From the NCBI RefSeq assembly GCF_003614885.1, contig NZ_QZMS01000007.1, positions 1,488,001 through 1,552,000 on the forward strand: a stretch of 64,000 bases of DNA, written 5' to 3'. The position numbers and the translations under genes were made by a program. Source of the stretch: Photobacterium salinisoli (GTDB lineage Bacteria; Pseudomonadota; Gammaproteobacteria; Enterobacterales; Vibrionaceae). Positions 1 through 11,349 of the stretch are shown here, piece after piece (position 1 is the stretch's first letter; each line of letters begins with the position of its first letter). The notes beneath the pieces are model-generated. The model was not told the DNA's origin. It made no database searches and saw only the letters and a program-made list of their open reading frames with translations.

Positions 1-786
1 GATAAAGCGCGATTCTTTATTCGCCGCCACAAAGACAAGCCAATTCAGTTTCTGGCCGAAAAAGTGGAAACCTATGCCGAATTTAAAGAAGCCAAAGCAG
101 CGGGATTTCATCTGTTTCAGGGATACTTTTTCAGCAAGCCCGAAATGATGCAGCAAAAGACCCTCAGCCCTTCCGCGCTGACCACCCTGCGGCTCTATCA
201 GCAAATCTGCCAGGATGTCGTGAACTTTGATGAGGCGGAAGAGATCATTGCGACCGATTTGTCCCTATCGTACAAATTGTTACGCCATGTGAATGCCATC
301 ACATCAAACCGTGCCGTCCCTATCTCTTCATTTAAGCAGGCGCTCATTTATCTGGGTGAAGAAAGGCTCCGCCGCTTTATCAGTTTTGTCGCGACCTCGC
401 ACGTTACCCGTGATAAACCGCCATCACTGTACTGCCTGTCTTTACAACGGGCTCACTTGTGTGAACTGCTGGCTGCTGATATTTCACCGAAATTAAATGG
501 TAACCGTGCTTTCCTGACGGGGCTTTTCTCGATGCTGGATTCGCTGCTTGATCAGCCGCTTGATGTGTTGATCCCTATGCTGCCGCTCGATATCAGCATT
601 CAGGACGCCCTGATTCGCCGCAGCGGCAAACTGGGATATCTGCTGTCACTGGTCTGTGCCTATGATCATGCGGACTGGGACCAGGTAGATACCATGTGCG
701 CTAAATTGGGTCTGGCGAGTGAACATGTTGCTAACCGCTATCTGGAATCTTTAGAATGGGTGACCAGCATAGAAGAACTGCAATAA
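1..786 (+). CDS. EAL-HDOD signalling protein, C-terminal part (5' end outside window)
   Basis: The reading frame is open from base 1, so the start lies upstream of the window. The first 45 or so residues (ending in AGFHLFQGYFFSKP) match the end of an EAL domain, where this GYxFSKP-like stretch is typical. The rest is an alpha-helical HDOD domain (roughly residues 55-250), as in the YuxH/CdgJ family of two-domain proteins. The EAL catalytic residues lie outside the window, so whether it degrades c-di-GMP cannot be judged. HDOD proteins usually act as protein-interaction modules in motility and c-di-GMP signalling. Its stop codon directly abuts the start of ychJ, which suggests cotranscription. 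Confidence 0.85.
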   Translation, partial: DKARFFIRRHKDKPIQFLAEKVETYAEFKEAKAAGFHLFQGYFFSKPEMMQQKTLSPSALTTLRLYQQICQDVVNFDEAEEIIATDLSLSYKLLRHVNAITSNRAVPISSFKQALIYLGEERLRRFISFVATSHVTRDKPPSLYCLSLQRAHLCELLAADISPKLNGNRAFLTGLFSMLDSLLDQPLDVLIPMLPLDISIQDALIRRSGKLGYLLSLVCAYDHADWDQVDTMCAKLGLASEHVANRYLESLEWVTSIEELQ

Positions 787-1275
787 ATGATAACGAACAC
801 ACAATTATGCCCTTGTGGCAGCCAACAACCTTTGTCCCTTTGCTGCCAGCCTGTCCATCAGCATCCGTCAGAGGCTCACCATCCTGAGCAGCTTATGCGT
901 GCCCGATACAGCGCGCATGTTCTGGGATTAGTCGATTTTGTCGTCGCGACTTACCATCCCAGTTGCCAGGCAGAACAATACCGGGATGCCATCGCAGACT
1001 CCGTCAATAGTGAATGGCTTGGGCTTGAGGTTATCAGCAGCCGGATCGCCAGTGATACAGAAGGCTATGTTGAATTCAAAGCCTTTTACCGTGACGATAA
1101 CCAAGACTATTGCCTGCACGAAAAGTCACGCTTTTTACGTGAAATGGTCGGAAACAGTCCGCAATGGTTCTATGTAGACGGTGAGTATCCGGAAGCAGCC
1201 GAACCGATGAAAATTGGCCGAAATGATCCCTGTTCGTGCGGTAGCGGCAAGAAGTTTAAAAAGTGCTGTCTGTAA
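787..1275 (+). CDS. ychJ: YchJ family SEC-C metal-binding protein
   Basis: This 162-residue protein has a SEC-C type zinc motif at each end: [13 protein letters not shown] near residue 8 and [13 protein letters not shown] at the C-terminus. Between them is an NTF2-like middle region containing the conserved stretch [17 protein letters not shown]. This architecture defines the YchJ (UPF0225) family, whose biochemical role is not established; SEC-C motifs bind zinc and in SecA contact SecB and ribosomes. The ATG follows the preceding stop codon with no spacer, so translation is probably coupled to the EAL-HDOD gene. Length agrees with the family. Confidence 0.9.
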   Translation: MITNTQLCPCGSQQPLSLCCQPVHQHPSEAHHPEQLMRARYSAHVLGLVDFVVATYHPSCQAEQYRDAIADSVNSEWLGLEVISSRIASDTEGYVEFKAFYRDDNQDYCLHEKSRFLREMVGNSPQWFYVDGEYPEAAEPMKIGRNDPCSCGSGKKFKKCCL

Positions 1276-1409
1276 GCCAATCTCAATGGCGGCATGCAGC
1301 ACGAAGAAATTTTCAAAATGTACTAATTAACTATTGCAAAACCGCCTTAGCTTGGTTAGTGTGAATAGCAAGTCCACAGTCAATAATGATTTAGACAGAG
1401 TACATAATT

Positions 1410-1457
1410 ATGCGTATCCAAATGGTAAACCTACACCACCATCATCATCCTGATTAG
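1410..1457 (+). CDS. hisL: HisL his operon leader peptide
   Basis: A 15-codon open reading frame encodes MRIQMVNLHHHHHPD, with five consecutive histidine codons followed by Pro-Asp and a TAG stop. The enteric HisL peptide likewise ends in a His run followed by Pro-Asp. It lies 163 bases upstream of hisG and just ahead of the attenuator hairpins. When charged histidyl-tRNA is scarce, ribosomes stall on the His codons and the downstream terminator fails to form. The position, the codon run and the ending make the call secure although the peptide is very short. Confidence 0.93.
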   Translation: MRIQMVNLHHHHHPD

Positions 1458-1481
1458 TCTTTCAGGAGGATACGCCTCACT

Positions 1482-1548
1482 CTGGAAGACGACAATTCGC
1501 CTCTTCCAGCGGTCGCTACATATAAGCAGCATTCAGACCCCCGGAAGA
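1482..1548 (+). promoter_or_regulatory. his attenuator: pause and antiterminator pairings
   Basis: Bases 1482-1489 (ctggaaga) pair perfectly with 1502-1509 (tcttccag), forming the pause hairpin just after hisL. The same 3' arm, 1502-1507 (tcttcc), can instead pair with 1543-1548 (ggaaga), which belongs to the 5' arm of the terminator stem. The two pairings exclude each other, which is the classical attenuation arrangement: ribosome stalling on the leader His codons would free 1502-1507 to block the terminator. Confidence 0.85.
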
Positions 1549-1568
1549 TAACTCTTCCGGGGGTTTTT
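1538..1568 (+). terminator. his operon attenuator terminator
   Basis: A 10-bp GC-rich stem, cccccggaag (1538-1547) with cttccggggg (1554-1563), closes a 6-base loop and is followed by five T residues (1564-1568). It sits 80 bases downstream of the HisL stop codon and 52 bases upstream of hisG, where the intrinsic attenuator is expected. Confidence 0.93.
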
Positions 1569-1619
1569 CGTTTTAGCATTGAAATTAAAAAATAAATTAA
1601 GCATATAGGGAATGTCATC

Positions 1620-2516
1620 ATGCAAACACAACGACTACGCATTGCTATCCAGAAGAAAGGACGACTGAGCACTGAATGCAAAGATCTCCTGAAACGCTGT
1701 GGTGTAAAATTTAACCTAATCGGTGAGCGCCTTGTGGTTCACTGTGAAAACATGCCTATCGACTTACTACTGGTTCGTGATGATGACATTCCCGGTCTGA
1801 TCATGGATGGTGTCGTCGACTTGGGTTTCATTGGCGAGAATGAACTGGAAGAAGTCGGGCTTGAGCGTGCAGCGCGAGGTGAACCCAGCCACTATGAAAT
1901 GCTGCGCCGTCTGGATTTCGGTGGCTGCCGCTTGTCTATTGCGATTGATAAAGACGAGGAATACCAAGGCCCGCAAGATCTGCAAGGTAAGCGCATTGCC
2001 ACTACCTATCCGCAACTGGTGAAACGCTACATGACAGAACAGGGTGTGACGTTCAGCACCTGTATGCTAAATGGTTCTGTCGAAGTCGCCCCTCGTGCCA
2101 GTCTGGCCGATGCCATCTGTGATCTGGTTTCTACCGGTGCGACACTCGAAGCCAACGGCCTGAAAGAAGTCGAAGTGATCCTGCAGTCTAAAGCGGTACT
2201 GATTCAGCGTTCTGGTGATTTCAGCGCTGATAAACAAGCATTGATCGAGCGTCTGTTAACCCGTATGCAAGGTGTGATTCAGGCCAAAGAGTCAAAATAC
2301 ATCATGCTGCACGCACCGACTGAATGCCTGGAACAAGTGACAGCTTTACTGCCTGGCGCAGAAGACCCTACCGTTCTGCCACTGTCTCACGACAAGAGCC
2401 GGGTTGCCGTTCACCTTGTCAGCTCAGAAAATCTGTTCTGGGAAACCATGGAACAATTAAAAGCACTGGGCGCCAGCTCAATTCTCGTTCTGCCCATTGA
2501 GAAAATGATGGAGTAA
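1620..2516 (+). CDS. hisG: ATP phosphoribosyltransferase, HisG (long form)
   Basis: HisG catalyses the first step of histidine synthesis, joining ATP and PRPP to give phosphoribosyl-ATP. The 298-residue length fits the long form, which carries a C-terminal regulatory ACT-like domain that binds histidine and does not need HisZ. The PRPP-binding region is visible as [20 protein letters not shown] (near residue 155-175), and the N-terminus [13 protein letters not shown] is typical. It is the first structural gene after the attenuator and lies 5 bases before hisD. Confidence 0.97.
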   Translation: MQTQRLRIAIQKKGRLSTECKDLLKRCGVKFNLIGERLVVHCENMPIDLLLVRDDDIPGLIMDGVVDLGFIGENELEEVGLERAARGEPSHYEMLRRLDFGGCRLSIAIDKDEEYQGPQDLQGKRIATTYPQLVKRYMTEQGVTFSTCMLNGSVEVAPRASLADAICDLVSTGATLEANGLKEVEVILQSKAVLIQRSGDFSADKQALIERLLTRMQGVIQAKESKYIMLHAPTECLEQVTALLPGAEDPTVLPLSHDKSRVAVHLVSSENLFWETMEQLKALGASSILVLPIEKMME

Positions 2517-2521
2517 AGACC

Positions 2522-3838
2522 ATGAAAACGGTTGTATGGCAATCTCTGAGTGAACAGCAGCGTGAATCGTTACTGCAACGTCCGGCCATCACAGCAGGCG
2601 AGAATGTAACGGCCATTGTCAAAGACATCATTACCGATGTTCGTCAACGTGGCGATGAGGCCTTGCTGGAACTGGCAGAAAAATTCGATAAAGTCCGTCC
2701 GGAATCCATCACAGTCAGACAGGAAGAAATTCAGGCCGCCTCTGACAGACTGTCAGAGCAGATGAAGCAAGCGCTGCAGCAGGCTTATACCAACATCGCC
2801 AAGTTCCACAAAGCGCAAAAAGCCAAGCCGCTTCAGGTTGAAACACAACCCGGTGTAATCTGTGAGCAGGTCACCCGGCCAATTAATGCCGTTGGTCTTT
2901 ACATTCCGGGCGGCAGTGCACCCTTGCCATCGACTGTATTGATGCTGGGCGTACCGGCACAAATTGCCGGATGCCGGCGTGTGGTGCTTTGTTCGCCCCC
3001 GCCTATCGCCGATGAGATCCTGTATGTCGCCCAACTGTGCGGCATTACCGATGTCTACAATATCGGTGGGGCGCAGGCTGTCGCTGCAATGGCATACGGC
3101 ACAGAATCTGTATCCAGAGTCGACAAAATTTTCGGCCCAGGAAATGCGTTTGTTACCGAAGCCAAACGTCAAGTCAGCAACGATTTCAACGGCGCCGCCA
3201 TTGACATGCCAGCCGGCCCGTCTGAAGTCATGGTGATTGCCGACAGTGGCGCTGACCCGGATTTTATCGCGGCTGATTTACTCAGTCAGGCAGAGCACGG
3301 ACCAGACTCACAGGTTGTACTGGTCACGCCTGAGCCAAGTATTGCTGACCGTGTCGCGGATGCCATTGCACAACAACTCAGCACACTGTCCCGCGCCGAT
3401 ATTGCCCGTCAGGCACTCGGCTCGAGCCTGATGATCATTGCCGACAGCATCACTCAGTGCGTGTCTATCTCTAATCACTACGGGCCTGAACACCTGATTG
3501 TCCAGACCCGCAATCCACGTGATTTAGTGCCCCTGCTGGATAACGCAGGCTCTATTTTCCTGGGCCACTGGTCGCCGGAATCCGTTGGCGATTACGCCTC
3601 AGGCACTAACCACGTACTACCCACATACGGTTATACCAAAACATACTCCAGCCTGGGCCTGGCCGATTTTACCAAGCGTATGACGGTGCAGGAACTCAGT
3701 GCCGATGGCCTGCTTGAACTGGCTCCGACTGTAGAAACCATGGCTACCGCAGAAGGTCTGGACGCACACCGTCGTGCCGTCAGCATCCGGGTAGAAAAAA
3801 TCAAACAATCACGCTCATCGACGTTGAAAGAGGCTTAA
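2522..3838 (+). CDS. hisD: Histidinol dehydrogenase
   Basis: HisD carries out the last two oxidations of the pathway, L-histidinol to L-histidine, with NAD and a zinc ion. The 438-residue protein shows the family signatures [33 protein letters not shown] and [14 protein letters not shown], plus the zinc and catalytic region AEHGPDSQ and the glutamate-histidine pair in YGPEHL. Length matches E. coli HisD (434). It starts 5 bases after hisG and stops one base before hisC, consistent with tight coupling inside the operon. Confidence 0.97.
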   Translation: MKTVVWQSLSEQQRESLLQRPAITAGENVTAIVKDIITDVRQRGDEALLELAEKFDKVRPESITVRQEEIQAASDRLSEQMKQALQQAYTNIAKFHKAQKAKPLQVETQPGVICEQVTRPINAVGLYIPGGSAPLPSTVLMLGVPAQIAGCRRVVLCSPPPIADEILYVAQLCGITDVYNIGGAQAVAAMAYGTESVSRVDKIFGPGNAFVTEAKRQVSNDFNGAAIDMPAGPSEVMVIADSGADPDFIAADLLSQAEHGPDSQVVLVTPEPSIADRVADAIAQQLSTLSRADIARQALGSSLMIIADSITQCVSISNHYGPEHLIVQTRNPRDLVPLLDNAGSIFLGHWSPESVGDYASGTNHVLPTYGYTKTYSSLGLADFTKRMTVQELSADGLLELAPTVETMATAEGLDAHRRAVSIRVEKIKQSRSSTLKEA

Positions 3839-3839
3839 G

Positions 3840-4895
3840 ATGAACCCTGAATTACTGGCTCGTAAAACCATTCGCGATCTTACGCCGTATCAGTCAGCAC
3901 GCCGCCTTGGTGGCAGTGGTGACATCTGGCTGAATGCCAACGAGTCGCCGTTCGTCAATGAATTCAAGATTCAGTGTGATCGCCTGAACCGCTACAGCTC
4001 CTGCCAGCCAGAAGCGCTGATTCAGGCCTATGCCGATTATGCGCGTGTGGAGACATCCCAGGTGTTGACGTCTCGCGGTGCTGACGAAGGCATTGAGTTG
4101 CTGGTCCGCACTTTTTGTGAGCCTAAGCAAGACAGCATTCTTTACTGCCCGCCGACTTACGGCATGTACAGTATCAGCGCGGAAACTTTTGATGTAGGCG
4201 TTAAGCAGGTACCGCTGACTGCGGACTGGCAGCTGGATTTACCTTCTATTGCCGATAATCTGGACGGCGTCAAACTGGTATTTGTCTGCAGCCCCAACAA
4301 TCCGACTGGTAATCTCATTCGTCGTGATGACATTATTGAGCTGCTGAACATGACACAAGACAAAGCGCTGGTGGTAATGGATGAAGCTTATATCGATTTC
4401 TGTCCGGAAGCTTCGACCGTTGATTTACTGGCCCAGTTCCCGAATCTGGTGATCCTGCGTACCCTGTCTAAAGCTTTTGCACTGGCTGGCCTGCGCTGTG
4501 GTTTCACGCTGGCGAACTCTGTAGTGATTGATTTGCTGCTGAAAGTCATTGCGCCTTACCCGGTACCTGTCCCTGTGGCGGATATTGCGGTCCAGGCCCT
4601 GTCGCCCGCCGGTCTGGCCAGAACCAAGTTTCAGGTGCTCGACCTGAGCGCCAACCGGGCTTACCTGCAGGCAGGGCTGAGTATGTTACCCGGCGTGACG
4701 GTATACGACGGCTATGGTAACTATCTGCTGGTGCGTTTTCCTGACGGTGATGCCTTGTTCAAAGCCCTGTGGGATAACGGCATTATTTTGCGCCGCTCTC
4801 CGATTGATAACTGTATCCGTATCAGTATTGGCAGCCGGGATGAGTGCGAGAAGACGCTGGCCTTCATCCGCACTCAGCTGGAAAAGATTTCGTAA
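3840..4895 (+). CDS. hisC: Histidinol-phosphate aminotransferase
   Basis: HisC is a class II PLP-dependent aminotransferase that converts imidazole acetol phosphate and glutamate to histidinol phosphate. The 351-residue sequence has the fold-type I features: the asparagine in SPNNPTG, the aspartate in [10 protein letters not shown], the Schiff-base lysine in [16 protein letters not shown] and the phosphate-binding arginine in GLRCG. The N-terminus WLNANESPF is typical of HisC. It lies between hisD and hisB in the usual enterobacterial order. Confidence 0.97.
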   Translation: MNPELLARKTIRDLTPYQSARRLGGSGDIWLNANESPFVNEFKIQCDRLNRYSSCQPEALIQAYADYARVETSQVLTSRGADEGIELLVRTFCEPKQDSILYCPPTYGMYSISAETFDVGVKQVPLTADWQLDLPSIADNLDGVKLVFVCSPNNPTGNLIRRDDIIELLNMTQDKALVVMDEAYIDFCPEASTVDLLAQFPNLVILRTLSKAFALAGLRCGFTLANSVVIDLLLKVIAPYPVPVPVADIAVQALSPAGLARTKFQVLDLSANRAYLQAGLSMLPGVTVYDGYGNYLLVRFPDGDALFKALWDNGIILRRSPIDNCIRISIGSRDECEKTLAFIRTQLEKIS

Positions 4896-4912
4896 TTTGG
4901 AAGGATTCTATT

Positions 4913-5982
4913 GTGAGCAAGGAAAAAATTCTCTTTATTGATCGCGACGGCACGCTGATTGCCGAACCGCCGGTAGACTTTCAGGTCGATCGGCTGGACA
5001 AACTTGAGCTTGAGCCATTCGTCATCCCTGCCCTGCTAAAACTGCAAGAGGCAGGCTACAAACTGGTCATGGTGACCAATCAGGACGGGCTGGGCACAGA
5101 CAGCTACCCGCAGGCTGACTTTGATGCCCCGCACAATATGATGATGGCCATTTTCGAGTCTCAGGGAGTTCGCTTCGATGACGTGCTGATCTGCCCGCAC
5201 TTTGAACACGACAACTGCAGTTGCCGCAAGCCAAAGCTTGGCCTGGTTAAAGACTACCTGCAACAGGGCCGGGTCGATTTTGCCACCTCTGCCGTTATCG
5301 GCGATCGTCAGACCGATCTGCAGCTGGCCAGTAACATGGCTATCCAGGGTATCCAGTACCAGCGTGAAAACCTGGGCTGGGCGCAAATTGTGGCCGACCT
5401 TACCACTCGCCCACGCATTGCTGAAGTAGTCCGCAAAACCAAAGAAACCGATATCAGAGTGAAGGTTAATCTGGATCAGTCCGGCGGCAACCTGATTCAG
5501 ACCGGTCTGGGCTTTTTCGATCACATGCTGGATCAGATTGCCACTCACGGCGGGTTCCAGCTCATCCTGACAGTGGATGGCGACCTGCACATTGATGATC
5601 ACCACAGCGTGGAAGATACCGCGCTGGCACTGGGCCAGGCGCTGAAAGAAGCGCTGGGCGACAAACGCGGCATAGGTCGCTTTGGCTTCAGCCTGCCAAT
5701 GGACGAATGCCTGGCTCAGTGTGCGCTGGATTTGTCCGGCCGCCCCTATCTGAAATTCGATGCCAAGTTCAGCCGTGAAAATGTTGGTGATCTGTCAACA
5801 GAAATGGTCCCGCACTTCTTTCGCTCCCTGACCGATACACTGGCCTGCACGCTGCACCTTTCTTCCGATGGCAACAACGATCACCACATCGTTGAAAGCC
5901 TGTTTAAAGCCTTTGGCCGTACCTTGCGCCAGGCCATAAAAGTGGAAGGCAACGAGCTGCCGAGCAGCAAAGGGGTATTGTA

Positions 5983-5983
<1 letters not shown>
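4913..5983 (+). CDS. hisB: Bifunctional histidinol-phosphatase / imidazoleglycerol-phosphate dehydratase
   Basis: The protein fuses an N-terminal HAD phosphatase (about residues 1-165; motif FIDRDGTLI with the nucleophile and acid aspartates, zinc-site cysteines in [15 protein letters not shown]) to a C-terminal IGP dehydratase (motifs [15 protein letters not shown] and [14 protein letters not shown], metal-binding histidines). This bifunctional form is typical of gamma-proteobacteria. I place the start at the GTG of 4913 because a good Shine-Dalgarno (ggaagga) lies at 4899-4905 and the product then begins [12 protein letters not shown] as in E. coli. The open frame extends 23 codons further upstream into hisC. 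Product: 356 residues. Confidence 0.95.
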
Positions 5984-7367
<1,384 letters not shown>

Positions 7368-7380
7368 TTAGGAGCCAGAC

Positions 7381-8154
7381 ATGTTAGCAAAACGTATTAT
7401 TCCCTGCCTGGATGTTCGTGACGGCCAGGTCGTAAAGGGCGTTCAGTTCCGCAATCATGAAATCATTGGCGACATAGTTCCGCTGGCAAAACGCTACGCC
7501 GAAGAAGGGGCTGATGAGTTAGTTTTCTACGATATTACGGCGTCCAGCGATGGCCGGGTGGTCGACAAAAGCTGGGTCGAACGTGTCGCCGAAGTCATCG
7601 ACATTCCGTTCTGTGTCGCAGGTGGCATTAAATCTGCCGACGATGCCCGGCAAATTCTGCAATATGGCGCGGATAAGATTTCTATCAACTCGCCGGCGCT
7701 GGCAAACCCTGCACTGATCACTGAGCTGGCCGATAAATTCGGCGTACAGTGTATCGTGGTGGGTATCGACTCTTACTTTGATGCCAAAACCGGGCAGTAC
7801 CAGGTTTACCAGTTTACCGGTGATGAGAGCCGCACTCAGGTCACCCAATGGCAAACCGCTGACTGGATTGAGGAAGTGCAACGCCGCGGGGCAGGTGAAA
7901 TCGTGCTGAACATGATGAACCAGGATGGTGTTCGCCAGGGTTATGATCTGACTCAGCTAAATCGGGTTCGTGACCTTTGCAAAGTACCGCTTATTGCCTC
8001 CGGCGGCGCTGGTGAAATGGCGCATTTTGCCGATGCCTTTACTATCGCCAGAGTTGACGGCGCACTGGCCGCTTCGGTTTTCCACAAGCAAATCATTAAT
8101 ATTGGCGAACTCAAACAATACCTTAAACAACAACAGGTGGAGATCCGACTATGA
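7381..8154 (+). CDS. hisF: Imidazole glycerol phosphate synthase, cyclase subunit
   Basis: HisF uses the ammonia from HisH to convert PRFAR to imidazole glycerol phosphate and AICAR. It is a barrel related to HisA; the catalytic aspartates lie in [15 protein letters not shown] (Asp11) and VVGIDSYF, and the phosphate loops are [11 protein letters not shown] and [11 protein letters not shown]. The 257-residue length is that of the enteric enzyme. A ribosome-binding sequence (taggagc) precedes the ATG. Its TGA overlaps the hisI start codon as ATGA. Confidence 0.97.
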   Translation: MLAKRIIPCLDVRDGQVVKGVQFRNHEIIGDIVPLAKRYAEEGADELVFYDITASSDGRVVDKSWVERVAEVIDIPFCVAGGIKSADDARQILQYGADKISINSPALANPALITELADKFGVQCIVVGIDSYFDAKTGQYQVYQFTGDESRTQVTQWQTADWIEEVQRRGAGEIVLNMMNQDGVRQGYDLTQLNRVRDLCKVPLIASGGAGEMAHFADAFTIARVDGALAASVFHKQIINIGELKQYLKQQQVEIRL

Positions 8155-8783
8155 GCCTGAGCAGTGAAATTAATTGGGACAAGGTCGATGGTCTGGTTCC
8201 TGCCGTGGTACAGGACAGCCGCAGTGGCCAGGTGCTGATGCTGGGCTACATGAATGATGAAGCCCTCAGCAAAACGCTGGATACCCGCCAGGTGACCTTC
8301 TGGTCTCGCAGCAAACAGCGGCTTTGGACCAAAGGCGAAACATCCGGCAATGTGCTGCAACTTAAGCAGATTCAGCTCGACTGTGATCAGGACACCCTCC
8401 TGGTCAGCGCCGAGCCTATTGGTCCCACCTGTCACCTTGGCACAACCACCTGCTTCGATAAGGGCAGCACAGACAACGGTGAAAGTGCCGCCGCCCCTGA
8501 TCTGGTGTTTCTTCACCGACTGGAGCAAGTGCTGGCAGCCCGTAAAGGCGCCGATCCTGAATCTTCTTACACCGCCAGCCTTTACGCGCGTGGCACCAAG
8601 CGGATTTCGCAGAAGGTGGGCGAAGAAGGCGTTGAAGTCGCGCTTGCGGCAACGGCGGGTGATAAGGAGGAAGTGATTTCCGAATCTGCCGACCTGATGT
8701 ATCACCTGATAGTGTTGCTTCAGGATCAGGGGCTGAGTCTGTCTGATGTGATTGCCAAGCTTCAGGAAAGACACAAAGGTTAA
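8151..8783 (+). CDS. hisI: Bifunctional phosphoribosyl-AMP cyclohydrolase / phosphoribosyl-ATP pyrophosphatase
   Basis: The product performs steps 2 and 3 of histidine synthesis. The N-terminal cyclohydrolase domain (about 1-115) carries the metal-binding cysteines in LDCDQDT and [12 protein letters not shown]. The C-terminal pyrophosphohydrolase domain (about 116-210) is a MazG-like helical domain with the acidic helix pair [10 protein letters not shown] and [13 protein letters not shown]. The fused HisIE form of 210 residues is usual in gamma-proteobacteria. It is the last gene of the operon and is followed by a terminator 18 bases on. Confidence 0.97.
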   Translation: MSLSSEINWDKVDGLVPAVVQDSRSGQVLMLGYMNDEALSKTLDTRQVTFWSRSKQRLWTKGETSGNVLQLKQIQLDCDQDTLLVSAEPIGPTCHLGTTTCFDKGSTDNGESAAAPDLVFLHRLEQVLAARKGADPESSYTASLYARGTKRISQKVGEEGVEVALAATAGDKEEVISESADLMYHLIVLLQDQGLSLSDVIAKLQERHKG

Positions 8784-8801
8784 CCCTGCGACAACCCATT
8801 A

Positions 8802-8830
8802 AAAAAGGAAGCGTCAACAGCTTCCTTTTT
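8802..8830. terminator. Bidirectional terminator between hisI and tdk
   Basis: The stem aaaaaggaagc (8802-8812) pairs with gcttccttttt (8820-8830) around a 7-base loop. The A run on one side and T run on the other let it serve both the his operon (plus) and tdk (minus), which converge here. Confidence 0.85.
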
Positions 8831-8858
8831 ATTGTGCTTGCATTTTGCGTGTACTTTA

Positions 8859-9464
8859 TTAGCAGGCGCTTTTCGCAGCCTGGCGAGCTTGATCCATCGC
8901 TTCTTTATAATGCTTACGGCAAACCGATACGTATCTGTCATTACCACCAATTTCGACCTGATCGCCATCCGCAATCGCATTACCTGACGCGTCATGACGA
9001 ATCACCATGTTCGCTTTTCGGCCGCAATGGCAAACAGTTTTCAGTTCTACCAGTTTGTCGGCCCAGGCCAGCAGGTACTGACTGCCTTCAAACAGCTCAC
9101 CACGAAAATCGGTACGCAGGCCATAGCAAAGTACCGGGATATCCAGTTTATCCACCACTTCAGTTAACTGGTGCACCTGAGCTTTTGTCAGAAACTGGCA
9201 TTCATCCATTAACACACAATCAACGCGTGATAGCCCGTTCATCTGAGACAACTTATCCCACAGGTTATCTTCCGGGCTATACAGCTCAGCCTCTTCAGAC
9301 AGGCCAATTCTCGAACTGACCTTACCCTGACCAAACCGGTTATCAATCGCCGCGGTAAAAATAACCGGTGACATACCGCGTTCACGGTAATTGAACGACG
9401 ACTGCAACAGCGTCGTCGACTTCCCGGCATTCATCGCCGAGTAATAAAAATACATTTGCGCCAT
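8859..9464 (-). CDS. tdk: Thymidine kinase
   Basis: A type II thymidine kinase that phosphorylates thymidine for the salvage of dTMP. The P-loop SAMNAGKST is at residues 9-17, the catalytic glutamate lies in LMDECQF (Glu88), and the zinc lasso cysteines are in the CHCGRK and VCRKHY regions. The frame is open 31 codons further upstream, but I choose the ATG at 9464 because the product then begins [16 protein letters not shown] as in E. coli ([16 protein letters not shown]). Product: 201 residues. It is a single gene converging with the his operon. Confidence 0.95.
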   Translation of the reverse strand: MAQMYFYYSAMNAGKSTTLLQSSFNYRERGMSPVIFTAAIDNRFGQGKVSSRIGLSEEAELYSPEDNLWDKLSQMNGLSRVDCVLMDECQFLTKAQVHQLTEVVDKLDIPVLCYGLRTDFRGELFEGSQYLLAWADKLVELKTVCHCGRKANMVIRHDASGNAIADGDQVEIGGNDRYVSVCRKHYKEAMDQARQAAKSAC

Positions 9465-9581
9465 CAGGCTTTCCGCATCACTCTGAATGTCGCAAGATGC
9501 TACCGAAGAAAAATGTGAAATGGAAGCCTGGCTCCCAGCTTCATGCGGTGAAGCCACTTTTCGGTGACTTACCGTACACAG

Positions 9582-9620
9582 AAATAAAAAAAACCGGCTC
9601 AGTGCGTACCAAGCCGGTTT
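9582..9620 (-). terminator. Terminator of the NhaC-family transporter gene
   Basis: Inverted repeat aaaccggct (9591-9599) / agccggttt (9612-9620). On the minus strand it is followed by a T-rich run (complement of 9582-9590). It lies 38 bases past the transporter stop codon. Confidence 0.8.
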
Positions 9621-9657
9621 AGTGCCATGTTAGGCGGGGATATTATTCAGACTTCTC

Positions 9658-11244
9658 TTACGCGCTTTTCAGCGGGCGTTTGGCAATCCAGCCAAGGCAG
9701 ATACAGACCAGTAAGAAAGCGGCCATCGCTGCCACGAAAGACACCGACAGAGAATCTGTCATCCCTAAGACGGTAAAACCTACCGCAGAGACGAGCGCCA
9801 CGGATAATGCATAAGGTAACTGAGTTGACACATGATCTATGTGGTTACAGCGTGCGCCCGTTGAAGACAGTATGGTGGTGTCTGAGATAGGTGAACAATG
9901 ATCACCAAATACGGACCCCGCCAGTACCGCACTGAGCATAGGCAGAATCAGGCTGATGTCCGTTGCCGCGGCCAGATCGCCAGCTATCGGCAGCATGATA
10001 CCAAACGTGCCCCAGGACGTACCGGTCGAGAAAGCCATAATGCCGGCCAGCAGAAACAGAATCACAGGTAACCAGACAGGGTTAATGTTGCCCTGTACCA
10101 AAGTCGACAGGAATTTACCTGTTGCCATGTCACTGATTATGCTACCGATAGTCCAAGCGAAAAACAGAATAAGAATAGCACCGAACATGGATTTAGCACC
10201 AATCCACAAAGCATGCAAAATGTGCTTTACCGGAATGGCCTGACGTCCAACGGCAACCAGTGCCGATAATAACCCCAACAGGCCGCCGTAACACAAAGAG
10301 GCACCGACATCGGTAGACTCAAATGCGCCGAGAATAGAAAACGTCTTACCGTCAGCCTGCAAACTCTGATAGCCGGTGAAGATCATGAAGAATAATGTGG
10401 CTGCCACCAGCACCAGAATAGGAATAATGAGATCGCCCACTTTTCCATTTTCACTTTCTTCTATTTCAAGTTCATCGTTCAAATCTTTGGCTTCAGCGTG
10501 CATTTCATCATTGTCAAACCCGCGAGCATGACTTGCCTGAACCTCATGCTTTTTCATCAAACCAACATCTAATTGGAACCAGGCAACAACAAATACCATC
10601 AGCAGCGCAAACACAGCGTAAAAATTCATCGGTGCCAATTGCATGAAAGCACTTAACGCAGAATACTCAGTCACACCATGTGAAACCAGAATGCCACCCA
10701 CCACTGTAATGATATATGCCCCCCAACTGGATGCAGGCATCAGTACACACATAGGTGCGGCAGTGGAGTCCAGAATATAAGCCAGTTTTGAACGGGAAAC
10801 ATAAAAGCGGTCGGTAACAGGCCGGGAAATCGAACCCACTGCCAGACTGTTGAAATAATCATCGACAAAAATAAACACGCCAAGAAAAGCCGCTAAAAGT
10901 TTTGCACCGCGTTTACTTTTAATCTTAGTTTGCGCCCATTGTGCAAAGGCACGCGTACCGCCAGAGAGCGTCAGTAACGCTGTGGTCATTCCTAATAAAA
11001 GCAAGAAAGCAACAATACTCATATTCCAGGTATTGATGCTATCGCCATCTATAAACAGCCCTTCAATTTTGTTTCTCAAATAAGAGACAGTATTGAACAT
11101 ACTGAAATCAGTCAGTAATAACGCACCGATCAAAATGCCAATACCCAGCGAGAGAAGAACTCGTCGAGTGAGAATAGCAAGGCTCAACGCCACAAGGGGC
11201 GGCAAGATGGAAATGGAGGATTGGGAAAAATCTACTAGGTTCAT
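9658..11244 (-). CDS. NhaC-family carrier under a lysine riboswitch, predicted lysine transporter (LysW type)
   Basis: The 528-residue product is a polytopic membrane protein of the NhaC antiporter family. It has about a dozen hydrophobic segments, an acidic cytoplasmic loop near residues 245-275, and family stretches such as FIFVDDYFNSLAVGSISRPVTDRF, here read only in part as VDDYFNSLAVGS, and AGSVFGDHCSPISDTT. By sequence alone it would be called a Na+/H+ antiporter. However, its leader is a lysine riboswitch, and comparative genomics has linked such NhaC homologues (LysW) to lysine uptake. I therefore favour a lysine carrier, by inference. The start is the ATG at 11244, directly after the sequestering hairpin; the open frame upstream runs through the leader and is not used. 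Confidence 0.85.
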   Translation of the reverse strand: MNLVDFSQSSISILPPLVALSLAILTRRVLLSLGIGILIGALLLTDFSMFNTVSYLRNKIEGLFIDGDSINTWNMSIVAFLLLLGMTTALLTLSGGTRAFAQWAQTKIKSKRGAKLLAAFLGVFIFVDDYFNSLAVGSISRPVTDRFYVSRSKLAYILDSTAAPMCVLMPASSWGAYIITVVGGILVSHGVTEYSALSAFMQLAPMNFYAVFALLMVFVVAWFQLDVGLMKKHEVQASHARGFDNDEMHAEAKDLNDELEIEESENGKVGDLIIPILVLVAATLFFMIFTGYQSLQADGKTFSILGAFESTDVGASLCYGGLLGLLSALVAVGRQAIPVKHILHALWIGAKSMFGAILILFFAWTIGSIISDMATGKFLSTLVQGNINPVWLPVILFLLAGIMAFSTGTSWGTFGIMLPIAGDLAAATDISLILPMLSAVLAGSVFGDHCSPISDTTILSSTGARCNHIDHVSTQLPYALSVALVSAVGFTVLGMTDSLSVSFVAAMAAFLLVCICLGWIAKRPLKSA

Positions 11245-11277
11245 GATCTCTACTACAACCGATCGTGGTTGGAGATC
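11245..11277 (-). promoter_or_regulatory. Shine-Dalgarno sequestering hairpin of the lysine riboswitch
   Basis: Directly upstream of the start codon, gatctc (11245-11250) pairs with gagatc (11272-11277) and caacc (11256-11260) pairs with ggttg (11267-11271), leaving a 5-base bulge and a 6-base loop. On the minus-strand mRNA the arm next to the ATG contains the purine-rich ribosome-binding site (tagagatc), so the hairpin would hide it. No T run follows, so control of translation is more likely than termination. Confidence 0.6.
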
Positions 11278-11349
11278 TACTGTTAAACACGGTACCAATG
11301 TCAACCGTGATGGGAAGCGATATAGGAAAGAAACTGTTGTCCCTCCAGA

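Noticed and set aside
1356-1361. Possible -10 box for the his promoter downstream of TTGCAA at 1334-1339
   Set aside because: The candidate hexamers in the right window match the consensus at only about three positions, so the his promoter could not be placed with confidence.
5036-5605. Open frame of 189 codons on the minus strand
   Set aside because: It is antisense to hisB, which is intact; no domain or ribosome-binding site is seen.
7953-8774. Open frame of 273 codons on the minus strand
   Set aside because: It overlaps hisF and hisI entirely; both are intact and the antisense product looks like no known protein.
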